Origin: an uncultured Oxalobacter sp.
Lineage (GTDB): Bacteria; Pseudomonadota; Gammaproteobacteria; Burkholderiales; Burkholderiaceae_D
DNA length: 64,000 nucleotides
Assembly (NCBI GenBank): GCA_934277985.1
Contig: CAKQWF010000005.1
Coordinates: forward strand, 124,001-188,000
Direction of reading: 5' to 3'
Each line of letters starts with the position of its first letter. Positions within the stretch are counted from its first letter, which is position 1. Positions 19,154-28,237 of this stretch are shown piece by piece. Below the pieces are notes generated by a model, which was given only the letters and a program-made list of their open reading frames with translations, was not told the DNA's origin and ran no database searches. The translations under genes were made by a program, and so were the position numbers.

Positions 19154-19357
19154 TTACAGGGACTGGATGTTGGATGCCTGTTTGCCTTTAGGGCCCTGGG
19201 TAACTTCAAACTGAACCTTCTGGCCTTCCTTCAGGGTTTTGAAGCCACTCATGTTAATTGCGGAAAAGTGAGCGAATAAATCTTCGCCTCCGTCTTCCGG
19301 GGTAATAAAGCCGAAGCCTTTAGAATCGTTAAACCACTTGACTGTACCAGTTGCCAT
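19154..19357 (-). CDS. cspA: CspA-family cold-shock protein
   Basis: A 67-residue single cold-shock domain protein. The RNA-binding motifs KGFGFIT (RNP1) and DLFAHFS (RNP2) are intact, and it starts [17 protein letters not shown]. These proteins bind single-stranded nucleic acid and melt RNA structure, and are often induced by cold or constitutive. The spacing to the upstream gene leaves room for a long 5' leader, as cspA genes have. Which paralogue it corresponds to (CspA, CspD or CspE) cannot be said from sequence alone. Confidence 0.92.
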   Translation of the reverse strand: MATGTVKWFNDSKGFGFITPEDGGEDLFAHFSAINMSGFKTLKEGQKVQFEVTQGPKGKQASNIQSL

Positions 19358-19680
19358 AAAAAAGGGTCTTTCTATAAATGCATTTACTCACGAAACCATC
19401 GGATAAAATGGAATTTGATCCGAACCAGTCCTTTTGTTTTTTTTATCGCTGACAAAAGCGGGACCAAGCCCTTATCAACAGAACCATTGTTGGCGTAAAG
19501 ATAGGCAAAGTCAAGCGATTTTCCCAAAAAAACAGGTTTTTTGAGGGGGGCCAAAATTCGGGATGCAAACGGCTGACCGGTGGCATGCAGGCTGCATGAA
19601 ATAGCAAAAACACGTATCATCGAACCTGTGCTTGCGCATGCGCACAGGAAAATATTATTGAGTCATATAAAGTTGAAACG
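19358..19680. other. cspA/clpS divergent intergenic region
   Basis: A 323-base AT-rich gap between divergent cspA and clpS. For cspA it would contain promoter and 5' leader; a hairpin with A6/T6 arms flanked by CCC/GGG lies at 19523-19547. Close to clpS a 7-bp inverted repeat CCTGTGC/GCACAGG (19625-19631 with 19642-19648) encloses a TGCGCA-rich loop. No gene is visible. Confidence 0.5.
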
Positions 19681-19989
19681 ATGGTGACACGACAGGGAAA
19701 CGAAACGCTTCTCGAAAGGGAAGAAACGGTTCTGAAACCGCCACCGATGTACAAGGTGATCCTGTTGAATGACGATTTTACGCCGATGGACTTCGTGATT
19801 TTCATATTGCAGGAATATTTTCACAAGGATACACAAACGGCGACGCGGATCATGCTCAAGGTGCATCACGAAGGAAAAGGTGTATGCGGCATTTTTCCGC
19901 GGGATATCGCCAGTACGAAAGTAAAACAGGTTATCCGGCATGCACGCCAGGAAGGACACCCGTTGCAGTGCACAATGGAGGAAGCATGA
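19681..19989 (+). CDS. clpS: ATP-dependent Clp protease adaptor ClpS
   Basis: A 102-residue adaptor that delivers N-degron substrates to ClpAP. The core [21 protein letters not shown] contains the Asn/Asp pair that grips the N-terminal residue, and the later [20 protein letters not shown] is diagnostic. The disordered N-terminal extension ([15 protein letters not shown]) is normal. The stop codon overlaps the clpA start (ATGA), giving translational coupling. Confidence 0.95.
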   Translation: MVTRQGNETLLEREETVLKPPPMYKVILLNDDFTPMDFVIFILQEYFHKDTQTATRIMLKVHHEGKGVCGIFPRDIASTKVKQVIRHARQEGHPLQCTMEEA

Positions 19990-22292
19990 TTGCGCAGGAA
20001 TTGGAAGTCAGTTTACATACCGCCTTTGTCGAGGCGCGTCAGGCGCGGTATGAATTCATTACCGTCGAGCATTTGCTGCTGGCATTGCTGGACAATCCGT
20101 CCGCATCGGATGTGCTCAGGGCATGCAACGCCAATCTGGATGATCTCAGGAAAATGCTGGGCGATTTCATCAGGGACAATACGCCGGTGGTTCCCGGAAC
20201 GGCTGACGTGGATACCCAGCCGACACTGGGTTTCCAGCGAGTCATCCAGCGTGCCATCATGCACGTGCAATCCTCGTCCAATGGCAAAAAGGAAGTCAAC
20301 GGCGCCAATGTGTTGGTCGCCATTTTCGGAGAAAAGGATTCACATGCCGTCTATTTCCTGCACCAGCAGGGAGTGACCCGTCTGGATGTGGTCAATTACA
20401 TTTCGCATGGCGTGCGCAAGAATACGCAGCAGGAACCGGCCAAGCAGACGGAAGGTGCGGAGGAAACGCGTGGCGATTCCGCACAGACCAGGGAGTCGCC
20501 GCTGGAACTTTATACCCAGAATCTCAATCTCGAGGCTTCTGCCGGCAGGATTGATCCGCTGATCGGACGCGAGGAAGAAATCGACCGCGTCATTCAGGTT
20601 TTGTGCCGTCGCAGGAAGAACAATCCCTTGCTGGTCGGTGAGGCGGGTGTCGGCAAGACGGCGATAGCCGAAGGACTGGCATGGCGGATCACTCAGAAGA
20701 CGGTTCCCGACGTTTTGCAGGATGCCGTGGTGTATGCGCTCGATATGGGAGCGCTGCTGGCCGGGACGAAATATCGTGGTGATTTCGAACAGCGTTTGAA
20801 AGCGGTATTGAAGCAGCTCGGGGAAAATCCGGGTACAATTCTTTTCATTGACGAAATCCATACTATTATCGGAGCAGGTTCCGCGTCGGGTGGTACACTT
20901 GACGCTTCCAATCTGCTCAAGCCAGCCTTGTCCGGCGGACAGCTCAAATGTATCGGTGCAACCACTTTTGTCGAATTCCGCAATGTGTTCGAAAAAGACC
21001 ATGCATTGGCGCGGCGTTTCCAGAAAATCGATATCAACGAGCCGACGGTGGAACAGACGGTGCAGATTCTGCGTGGCCTGAAATCCCGTTTTGAGGAACA
21101 TCACAAGGTCAAATACTCCGTGGCTGCTTTGACGACGGCAGCGGAATTGTCCGCACGTTTCATCAACGACAGGCGTTTGCCGGACAAGGCGATCGATGTG
21201 ATCGACGAAGCAGGTGCCGCCCAGCGGATTTTGCCGAAATCGAAACAGAAAAAAACGATCGGCAAGACTGAAATCGAGGAAATCATCGCACGGATCGCCC
21301 GTGTTCCCGCGCAGTCCGTCAATCAGGATGATCGTGCCAAATTGCAGAATCTGGAACGTGACCTGAAAAATGTCGTATTCGGGCAGGATAAAGCGATCGA
21401 GGCATTGGCAGCCAGCATCAAGATGGCACGTGCAGGACTCGGCAAGCAGGACAAGCCGATCGGCGCATTTCTTTTTTCCGGGCCGACGGGTGTCGGGAAA
21501 ACCGAAGTGGCGCGCCAGCTTGCCTTTGCGCTGGGGATTGAACTGATCCGTTTCGATATGTCCGAGTACATGGAACGCCATGCCGTGAGTCGCATGATCG
21601 GTGCTCCGCCGGGATATGTCGGTTTCGATCAGGGAGGCTTGCTGACAGAGGCGATCACCCGTAAACCGCATGCCGTATTGCTGCTCGATGAAATCGAAAA
21701 AGCGCATCCGGATATTTTCAGCATCCTGTTGCAAGTGATGGATCATGGCACGCTGACCGACAATAACGGAAGGAAAGCCGATTTCCGCAATGTCATTATC
21801 ATCATGACGACCAACGCGGGTGCGGAAAGCCTCCAGAAAGCGTCGATCGGGTTTACCGGAAGTCGTCAGGCGGGCGATGAAATGGCTGATATCAAACGTC
21901 TGTTCACGCCGGAATTCCGTAATCGTCTGGATGCCATTATCAGTTTCAGACCGCTTGACGAAGCCATCATCCTGCGTGTGGTGGACAAGTTCCTGATGCA
22001 GCTGGAAGAACAGTTGCATGAAAAGAAAGTCGAGGTCGTCTTTACCGATGCTTTGCGCAGGATGCTGGCGCAAAAGGGGTTCGATCCGCTGATGGGCGCA
22101 CGTCCGATGTTGCGCCTGATACAGGATTTGATCCGGAGAGCGCTGGCCGATGAGTTGTTGTTCGGACGTCTCGTCGATGGCGGTGCCGTTACGGTCGATC
22201 TTGATGAAAAGGGAGAGATCAGGCTGTCATTTCCTGAAACGCCGGCACCCGCGCGCGACGAACCGGAAAACAGGGTGCTGGAACTGGAATAG
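19986..22292 (+). CDS. clpA: ATP-dependent Clp protease ATP-binding subunit ClpA
   Basis: A 768-residue AAA+ unfoldase. It has the N-terminal Clp_N repeats ([18 protein letters not shown]), D1 Walker [11 protein letters not shown] with Walker [10 protein letters not shown], and D2 Walker [11 protein letters not shown] with LLDEIEKAH. The frame is open back to 19884, but the ATG at 19986, which overlaps the clpS stop, gives the canonical N-terminus. The C-terminal tail is short. It partners with ClpP, which is not in the window. The stop lies 17 bases from a convergent gene. Confidence 0.96.
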   Translation: MIAQELEVSLHTAFVEARQARYEFITVEHLLLALLDNPSASDVLRACNANLDDLRKMLGDFIRDNTPVVPGTADVDTQPTLGFQRVIQRAIMHVQSSSNGKKEVNGANVLVAIFGEKDSHAVYFLHQQGVTRLDVVNYISHGVRKNTQQEPAKQTEGAEETRGDSAQTRESPLELYTQNLNLEASAGRIDPLIGREEEIDRVIQVLCRRRKNNPLLVGEAGVGKTAIAEGLAWRITQKTVPDVLQDAVVYALDMGALLAGTKYRGDFEQRLKAVLKQLGENPGTILFIDEIHTIIGAGSASGGTLDASNLLKPALSGGQLKCIGATTFVEFRNVFEKDHALARRFQKIDINEPTVEQTVQILRGLKSRFEEHHKVKYSVAALTTAAELSARFINDRRLPDKAIDVIDEAGAAQRILPKSKQKKTIGKTEIEEIIARIARVPAQSVNQDDRAKLQNLERDLKNVVFGQDKAIEALAASIKMARAGLGKQDKPIGAFLFSGPTGVGKTEVARQLAFALGIELIRFDMSEYMERHAVSRMIGAPPGYVGFDQGGLLTEAITRKPHAVLLLDEIEKAHPDIFSILLQVMDHGTLTDNNGRKADFRNVIIIMTTNAGAESLQKASIGFTGSRQAGDEMADIKRLFTPEFRNRLDAIISFRPLDEAIILRVVDKFLMQLEEQLHEKKVEVVFTDALRRMLAQKGFDPLMGARPMLRLIQDLIRRALADELLFGRLVDGGAVTVDLDEKGEIRLSFPETPAPARDEPENRVLELE

Positions 22293-22309
22293 ACGGCCGG
22301 CGTCAGCCG

Positions 22310-23614
22310 CTATACCAGCCAGACCAGATCCAGCAACAGGGCGGACAGGCCGTACAGCGCCAGTGCTGCCAGACGTGCCGGCGCGCGGTATGGCAGGATG
22401 TTTTTCATGCCGAGCCATAAAGAACCGGCGCTGGCAAATCCCAGTATGCACCATTCAAATGTACGGTACCAGATAGCGCAGAGACCGTATTCCTGCCAGA
22501 CGGAGAAACTGATATGGCAAATTCCCGAAAACAGGCCCCAGCCCACCAGCGGAATCAGACACAGCGCCAGCGGTTTCCATGATGGCAGGTTTGCCAGCCT
22601 GCCTGCCAGACGAAGCATTCCGTAAAGAACAGTGCCGAGCAGTGTCCCACCGGCCGCGATCAGAAAAAGGCGGTACAAGGCTGCCGGACTTTCGGCCAGC
22701 CACCATGGAAAGACAGTATCGAAAGGCAGTCCGGCCGACAGGATGGTTTCCATGTACAGCCGGTACCAGAAGCTTTCCGGCCATGCAAGTGAGACGGTGC
22801 AGATACCGGCCATGCACCAGAGCAGGAGGAACAGATCGGCATTGTCGATCGAATGATTGTCGGCCGACAGGAGTTCCTGTGCAGGATGTCGCGCTGCGAG
22901 TCTGACCGCGTTGCGATAGCCGCTGCAACGGCCGCATGCATGGCAGGCAGAAGCGCTTTGCATCTGGCGGATATTGATGAGCGGGGCACAATTGATCCGT
23001 TTGGGTGTTCCGGCAAATGTTGCCCATTGTTCCTTGTCCACACGAAAGTGGAGGGGGGCCTGTTTTGCCAGCATGCCGAAAAGACCGTTGACGGGGCACA
23101 GGTACATGCACCAGATGCGTTTGCCGTTTCCGTACAGATAGCCGGTTACCAGCGCGAACACGGTCGGGATTCCCAGCAAAACCAGTGTGGTATGGAAGTG
23201 GTTCTGGAATCCGGTGGCCTGTCCGTACAGTGTGGTGAGTGCCAGCATGGTACATGGCCAACCCTTCCATCGTATCCAGCGCGGGATGGAGCGTTTTTTG
23301 CCATGCCGGCTGGCGAATTCGGTCAGCGTACCGTCCGGGCAGAAAAGGCCGCACCAGAAACGTCCGGAGAGCATGACGCTCGATATGATCAGCGGCCAGC
23401 CGATTCCCCAGAATATGACCCGGGCGACACGCGACGTATCGTGCGAAGGGGATACGAGCGGTACCAGCAACAACAGGCCGTAGAGCAGTACCATCGTCCA
23501 CTGGATGAATGCAATCAGAGCGCCATGACGTTCCAGTGCGTCTCCGAAGCGTGCCAAAAGGGATGATTTCATGTCATGGAATACCGTTTTGCCAGTGCTG
23601 TTGTTATCGGTCAC
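22310..23614 (-). CDS. membrane-bound 4Fe-4S polyferredoxin (NapH/NosR/CcoG-like)
   Basis: A 434-residue integral membrane iron-sulfur protein. Hydrophobic segments start at about 31 and 66, and several more fill the C-terminal half. The conserved CGLFCP (88-93) and CMYLCP (169-174) motifs belong to the NapH/NosR/YccM polyferredoxin group. A ferredoxin-like cluster follows, with C209 then CHACGRC (C224, C227, C230). Such proteins carry electrons across or along the membrane to periplasmic reductases or serve cofactor maturation. No nap, nos or cco gene is adjacent, so the partner is unknown. An alternative start is the methionine at residue 15. Confidence 0.75.
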   Translation of the reverse strand: MTDNNSTGKTVFHDMKSSLLARFGDALERHGALIAFIQWTMVLLYGLLLLVPLVSPSHDTSRVARVIFWGIGWPLIISSVMLSGRFWCGLFCPDGTLTEFASRHGKKRSIPRWIRWKGWPCTMLALTTLYGQATGFQNHFHTTLVLLGIPTVFALVTGYLYGNGKRIWCMYLCPVNGLFGMLAKQAPLHFRVDKEQWATFAGTPKRINCAPLINIRQMQSASACHACGRCSGYRNAVRLAARHPAQELLSADNHSIDNADLFLLLWCMAGICTVSLAWPESFWYRLYMETILSAGLPFDTVFPWWLAESPAALYRLFLIAAGGTLLGTVLYGMLRLAGRLANLPSWKPLALCLIPLVGWGLFSGICHISFSVWQEYGLCAIWYRTFEWCILGFASAGSLWLGMKNILPYRAPARLAALALYGLSALLLDLVWLV

Positions 23615-23764
23615 TTTCTGCGATCAGTATGCCGGGGTTCTTGTCCTTGACGGAGTCTCGATGCAATAATGAACGCCATATTGTGGGTACGGTTTCGGCT
23701 TTCCGGGGCGGAAAATGCCGGTTTGCCGTATCCGGATTGATAAACGTTTATTCAGGAAAGTACT

Positions 23765-24598
23765 ATGCCTTCACATGTTATTACCTTGCCGAATGGTATC
23801 ACGATGCCGACCCTGGGTCAGGGAACATGGTTCATGGGTGAATCGTCAATGGCGAAAAAGGACGAGGTCGCCGCACTGCAACGCGGGATCGATCTGGGCA
23901 TGACGCTGATCGATACGGCCGAAATGTATGCTTCGGGCGGTGCCGAAAAGGTGACGGGGGAAGCCATTGCCGGACGGCGCGACAAGGTGTTTCTGGTCAG
24001 CAAGGTATTGCCGGGCAATGCCAGCCGTCGTGGAACGATCGCGGCATTCGAACGCAGTCTCAAGCGCATGAATACGGATTATATCGATTTGTATCTGTTG
24101 CACTGGCGCGGCGGATATGGGCTGGATGAAACATTCGAAGCCATGGAAAGACTGCTGGCCGACGGCAAGATCAGGGCTTACGGCGTGTCGAACTTCGATC
24201 TGGACGACATGCAGGAAGCTGCACAGTACGATAACGGCAATATTTGCGTCAATCAGGTGCTGTATAACCTGGCATCGCGCGGAATCGAATGGGATCTGAT
24301 GCCATGGATGCAGAAACGCAATATTGCTGTCATGGCGTACTCACCCCTTTACCAGACGCGTCTTCTGAAGAGCCCGGGACTCAAGCGTGTCGCGCAGGAA
24401 TTGTCGATTACACCGGCACAGCTTGCGTTGGCATGGCTGCTGCATCAGGGAACGGTACCGATTCCGAAAACATCCAGTGTCAAGCGCGTCGAGGAAAACC
24501 GCAAGGCCTGGGATATCGTGCTCGATACGCAAGTGCTGGCTGAACTTGACGGTATTTTCCCGCCGCCCGATCACAAAATGCCCCTGGACGTGCTGTAA
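23765..24598 (+). CDS. aldo/keto reductase (277 aa)
   Basis: A TIM-barrel NADPH-dependent oxidoreductase. The catalytic tetrad is visible as Asp and Tyr in LIDTAEMY, Lys in VSKVLPG and His in YLLHWRG; the cofactor-binding end is IPKTSSVKRVEEN. It resembles the YeaE-type bacterial AKRs. The 150-base gap upstream is divergent to the polyferredoxin gene. Substrate is unknown. Its stop is one base away from the stop of the convergent DUF1857 gene. Confidence 0.83.
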   Translation: MPSHVITLPNGITMPTLGQGTWFMGESSMAKKDEVAALQRGIDLGMTLIDTAEMYASGGAEKVTGEAIAGRRDKVFLVSKVLPGNASRRGTIAAFERSLKRMNTDYIDLYLLHWRGGYGLDETFEAMERLLADGKIRAYGVSNFDLDDMQEAAQYDNGNICVNQVLYNLASRGIEWDLMPWMQKRNIAVMAYSPLYQTRLLKSPGLKRVAQELSITPAQLALAWLLHQGTVPIPKTSSVKRVEENRKAWDIVLDTQVLAELDGIFPPPDHKMPLDVL

Positions 24599-24599
24599 T

Positions 24600-25100
24600 T
24601 CACGACAGCCGGGATATATCCTTGCCGTTCGCAGGGCCGTCCAGCAGGCCTTGCGCGGCGAATTGCCGGATGATGCGGATCGAATCGACGTCGGTTTCCT
24701 TGTAGGCCGAACGACGGAAGTCGTTGTACATGGCTTCCGGACCTTCGTCGAGCGCGTCATCTTCGTAGATGAAACGGACGAAGAACCGTCCCGGGAAAGG
24801 TTCGTCAATCGAGATTTCGAGACGGGATTCGATGATTTCGCCTTGCGCCGGTACATGGAAGCGCAATTTTTGCATGGGGACGAGTTCGACCTTGTCGTTG
24901 ACCTTGAATTTTCCGAAATCGAGAACGCGTGTAACGACGTTTTCCGAGACTTCGGTCAGGTCGCATGCATCCATGTGTGGGATGAACAGTGTCGGTTCCC
25001 TTACTCTCAACAGCAGTCCGTACCACAGTTGTTCACGGTTGAGTCTGTCGGCTGCCGGGTTGTCAAAGTTGTTGATTTCGATCAGATGTTCGAATTTCAT
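24600..25100 (-). CDS. DUF1857 (AtaL-like) SRPBCC-fold protein
   Basis: A 166-residue protein starting MKFEHLIEINNFDNPAADRL with LNREQLWYGLLLRVREP, which fits the AtaL-like/DUF1857 family of START/SRPBCC proteins that bind hydrophobic ligands. A polyketide-associated role is proposed for some members elsewhere, but nothing around this gene suggests such a pathway. No signal peptide or membrane segment. Stand-alone gene, convergent with an aldo/keto reductase. Function unknown. Confidence 0.72.
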   Translation of the reverse strand: MKFEHLIEINNFDNPAADRLNREQLWYGLLLRVREPTLFIPHMDACDLTEVSENVVTRVLDFGKFKVNDKVELVPMQKLRFHVPAQGEIIESRLEISIDEPFPGRFFVRFIYEDDALDEGPEAMYNDFRRSAYKETDVDSIRIIRQFAAQGLLDGPANGKDISRLS

Positions 25101-25171
25101 GTGAATAGGTATCGGTTGGTGGATGGTCGCAGAAAACCGTTTTGGCCTGTATGACGCGTCGTCGGTGCAAA

Positions 25172-26122
25172 CTAGTCGAAATACCCGTTTTCAAGCGAAA
25201 AACCCTTGATGAATTCCGAGGCGGCAAGCCGTTTGCCGCCGGGTTTTTGCAATTCGTGAATACGGATGGCGCCTTGCCCGCATGCCACGACAATGCCGTT
25301 TTCATCTGCAGACAGGATTTTGCCGGCTTTCATACCGGCAGGGCAATCGGTGGCGGTCGCGTTCCATATTTTGACCGGAACATCGCCATATTGCGCCAGA
25401 CAGCCCGGAAACGGGTTGAATGCGCGGATTTTGTTTGCGATAGCTGTGCAAGGCTGGCTGAAATCCAGCGCAGCTTCTTCCTTGCGGATTTTCGCTGCAT
25501 AAATCGCGTCATTGTCCTGTTGTGGCGTAAAGCTGGCGCGTCCCTGTTCGATATCCTGCAATGCCGACAGAATCAGTTGGCCTCCCATTTTTGCCAGCCG
25601 GTCGTGTAAAACGGATGCAGTGCAGTCTTGCGTGATCGGCAGTGAGGCACTGACCAGAACGGGGCCTGTATCGAGACCTTCTTCCATTTGCATGATGGAT
25701 ACGCCGGTCAGGCTGTCGCCGGCTTCGATGGCGCGCTGGATCGGCGCTGCACCACGCCAGCGCGGGAGCAGCGATGCATGGATGTTCAGACAGCCGTGTC
25801 TGGGCAGCGACAGGAAGTCTTTGGGCAGGATGAGGCCGTAGGCGACCACGACCATGACATCGGGAGCGATTTGCGTGATGCGTTCATGGACTTTTTTGGC
25901 TTCGTCGCCGTGCCGGGCGTCCAGACGCAGGGATAGCGGTTGTTCGACAGGTAGTCCATGTGCCAGTGCCAGTTTCTTGACGGCTGAAGGCTGCAATTTC
26001 ATGCCGCGTCCGGCGGGTCGGTCCGGTTGGGTCAGAACCAGTTCGATCCGGTGGCCGGCACGGATGAGCGCGTCCAGTGCCACTGCGGCGAATTCCGGTG
26101 TGCCGGCAAATACTGTTTTCAT
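25172..26122 (-). CDS. fmt: methionyl-tRNA formyltransferase
   Basis: A 316-residue enzyme that formylates initiator Met-tRNA with 10-formyl-THF. The N-terminus [20 protein letters not shown], the active-site block [20 protein letters not shown] (Asn, His and downstream Asp in [15 protein letters not shown]) and the C-terminal RNA-binding domain are all present at normal length. Its start overlaps the def stop (ATGA). FolD in the same window makes its cosubstrate. Confidence 0.96.
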   Translation of the reverse strand: MKTVFAGTPEFAAVALDALIRAGHRIELVLTQPDRPAGRGMKLQPSAVKKLALAHGLPVEQPLSLRLDARHGDEAKKVHERITQIAPDVMVVVAYGLILPKDFLSLPRHGCLNIHASLLPRWRGAAPIQRAIEAGDSLTGVSIMQMEEGLDTGPVLVSASLPITQDCTASVLHDRLAKMGGQLILSALQDIEQGRASFTPQQDNDAIYAAKIRKEEAALDFSQPCTAIANKIRAFNPFPGCLAQYGDVPVKIWNATATDCPAGMKAGKILSADENGIVVACGQGAIRIHELQKPGGKRLAASEFIKGFSLENGYFD

Positions 26123-26670
26123 CGTTTTTTCCCCTGATGTTGCCCTTTTGTCCCAGATGTCGTTTTTTTCTGCTCGCGTTCTTCCTTGAGCAGTTTTTTC
26201 TTGATGCGGTTGCGTTTCATCGGCGAGAGATAATCAACGAATACGCGTCCCTTGAGATGGTCGATTTCATGCTGGATGCAGACGGCGAGCAATCCTTCTG
26301 CATCGGTTTCGAAGCTGTTGCCGTCCGTATCGAAGGCGCGTACCCTGACTTGTGCCGGACGCTCGATTTCATCGTAAATGCCGGGCAGGGAGAGACAGCC
26401 TTCCTCGAACCGTTTTTTTTCTTCGCTGGCGCCGATGATTTCCGGGTTAATGAACACGCGCAGTTCATCCCGTTTTTCCGATACATCGATGACGACGATC
26501 TGTCTGTGGACATTGATCTGTGGTGCTGCCAGACCGACGCCGGGAGCCTCGTACATGGTTTGTGCCATATCCTGAACCAGAGCCTTCAGGTCGGCATCGA
26601 ACCGGGTGACAGGACTGGAAGGCTTCAAAAGACGGGGATCGGGGTAGCGCAGAATCGGTAAACGGGCCAT
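26119..26670 (-). CDS. def: peptide deformylase
   Basis: A 183-residue metalloenzyme that removes the N-formyl group from nascent proteins. Motif 1 is GVGLAAPQI, motif 2 is EGCLSLPG and motif 3 is QHEIDHLKG, holding the Cys and two His metal ligands. The frame is open to 26802, but [15 protein letters not shown] at 26670 is the standard start. A basic, Lys/Gln-rich tail ([15 protein letters not shown]) extends beyond the usual C-terminus. Translationally coupled to fmt. In many relatives htpX and rsmB follow fmt; here they do not. Confidence 0.95.
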   Translation of the reverse strand: MARLPILRYPDPRLLKPSSPVTRFDADLKALVQDMAQTMYEAPGVGLAAPQINVHRQIVVIDVSEKRDELRVFINPEIIGASEEKKRFEEGCLSLPGIYDEIERPAQVRVRAFDTDGNSFETDAEGLLAVCIQHEIDHLKGRVFVDYLSPMKRNRIKKKLLKEEREQKKTTSGTKGQHQGKKR

Positions 26671-26886
26671 GAGTCTAGTCGGGAACAACTGTCGGTCCGG
26701 AAATCTTGTCAGCAGAAAATTTTCTGTGCAGAATCCGGGTGGAATGGTTATTTTGCATATTGCCGTTTCCTTTCGGGATATGGGCATATGCGCCAAAACC
26801 AAAAGTTTAGCATAGCCGTTTTGTCTGTGCTTTACATGACGCCGTTTTGTCCGGGGAGGTCTGTTTCCCGGAATGGAAAAGCAAGC

Positions 26887-28014
26887 GTGAATAAACAGTC
26901 AATCTACGATAAAGAAGAACTGGCGGCATGGATACGCCTTGTCATGACGCTGGGAATCGGCATACGGACTGCGCACAAGTTGTTGAGCGCTTATGGTTTG
27001 CCGCAACATGTTTTCGGGACATCGTACCGTGAATTGCAGCGTATCGTCTCTCCACAGATAGCGGATGCCGTATATGCGCCGGTTTCGCCGGCGATCTCTC
27101 GCCAGATCGAACTGACTGAAAAATGGCTGGAAGAACCAGGCAATACGATTTTGACCTTGTCAGACAGCGCTTATCCGGGGACGCTTCTGGAAATACCCGA
27201 TCCGCCGCTGATGCTCTACGTCAAGGGAAAAAGCGAATTGCTTTCCGCGCCATCGGTGGCTATCGTCGGCAGTCGCAATGCCACGACACAGGGGCGCATT
27301 GATGCAGGCGAGTTCGCCGCGTCGCTCAGTGACGCAGGACTGACCATCGTGTCAGGTCTGGCGTTGGGTATCGATGCTGCAGCGCATCGCGGTGGCCTGA
27401 AAGGAAAGGGCTCCACCGTCGCGGTTATTGGTACGGGCGCCGATATGGTTTATCCCGCCAGAAACAGGGAACTGGCTCACGAGATCGCGCGGGAAGGCTG
27501 TATCGTCAGCGAATTTCCGCTCGGTACAAAACCGCTGGCTTCCAATTTTCCCAGACGTAATCGCGTCATCAGTGGCTTGTCGGCCGGTATTGTCGTGGTC
27601 GAGGCGGCCGCCAGATCAGGATCGCTGATTACAGCACAAATGGCACTCGAACAGGGACGCGAGGTATTTGCCGTCCCGGGTTCCATTCATTCGCCGCTAT
27701 CGCGTGGTTGCCACGAACTGATACGACAGGGAGCGAAACTGGTCGAGACATCACGCGATATTCTGGAAGAACTGAAGTATTACGATGGCGCGAATCGGAA
27801 GGATACCTGTATTCAGGTATCCGGAGGGTCTTCACTGCAGGATGATATTCTTGCCGAGATGGGATTCGATCCTGTCGATGCCGATACCCTGTGCGAGCGT
27901 TGCCAGCTGGATGCGGCGACATTGAATGTCGCGCTGTTCGATCTGGAAATGGCAGGAAATATTGAGTGTCTTCCGGGCGGCTTTTACCGTCGATTGTCCA
28001 AGCCCGATACGTGA
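26887..28014 (+). CDS. dprA: DNA-processing protein DprA
   Basis: Binds incoming single-stranded DNA in transformation and loads RecA. It has an N-terminal SAM-like helical part ([20 protein letters not shown]), an extended Rossmann fold ([10 protein letters not shown] and [17 protein letters not shown]) and a C-terminal winged-helix domain ([23 protein letters not shown] is its middle). The start is uncertain: the frame is open from an ATG at 26788, but that adds 33 residues that do not look like the family. The GTG at 26887 ([15 protein letters not shown]) gives 375 residues and is preferred. The smg gene that usually follows is missing. Confidence 0.88.
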   Translation: MNKQSIYDKEELAAWIRLVMTLGIGIRTAHKLLSAYGLPQHVFGTSYRELQRIVSPQIADAVYAPVSPAISRQIELTEKWLEEPGNTILTLSDSAYPGTLLEIPDPPLMLYVKGKSELLSAPSVAIVGSRNATTQGRIDAGEFAASLSDAGLTIVSGLALGIDAAAHRGGLKGKGSTVAVIGTGADMVYPARNRELAHEIAREGCIVSEFPLGTKPLASNFPRRNRVISGLSAGIVVVEAAARSGSLITAQMALEQGREVFAVPGSIHSPLSRGCHELIRQGAKLVETSRDILEELKYYDGANRKDTCIQVSGGSSLQDDILAEMGFDPVDADTLCERCQLDAATLNVALFDLEMAGNIECLPGGFYRRLSKPDT

Positions 28015-28237
28015 CGGTTACGCCGCGAAATTGTACACGGTGCGGAAAGATGCGCGTTTATCGGGCACGCTGTTGGAGAAAAAATGAAATTTGCCATTTT
28101 TCTTTCCTGGCATTGAATCGCCCGCTTGCAGTGTGCACCCTTCTCACATTATCATTTTCCGCTCTGTTTGCGGATGTTCCTGTGCATGATCCGGGAATCC
28201 GGCTGAATTTCATTATCCATTTACGCGTTTCGTTTGT

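Noticed and set aside
20340..22073. Long minus-strand ORF (577 codons) opposite clpA
   Set aside because: Antisense frame of a well-conserved ClpA; no protein family features.
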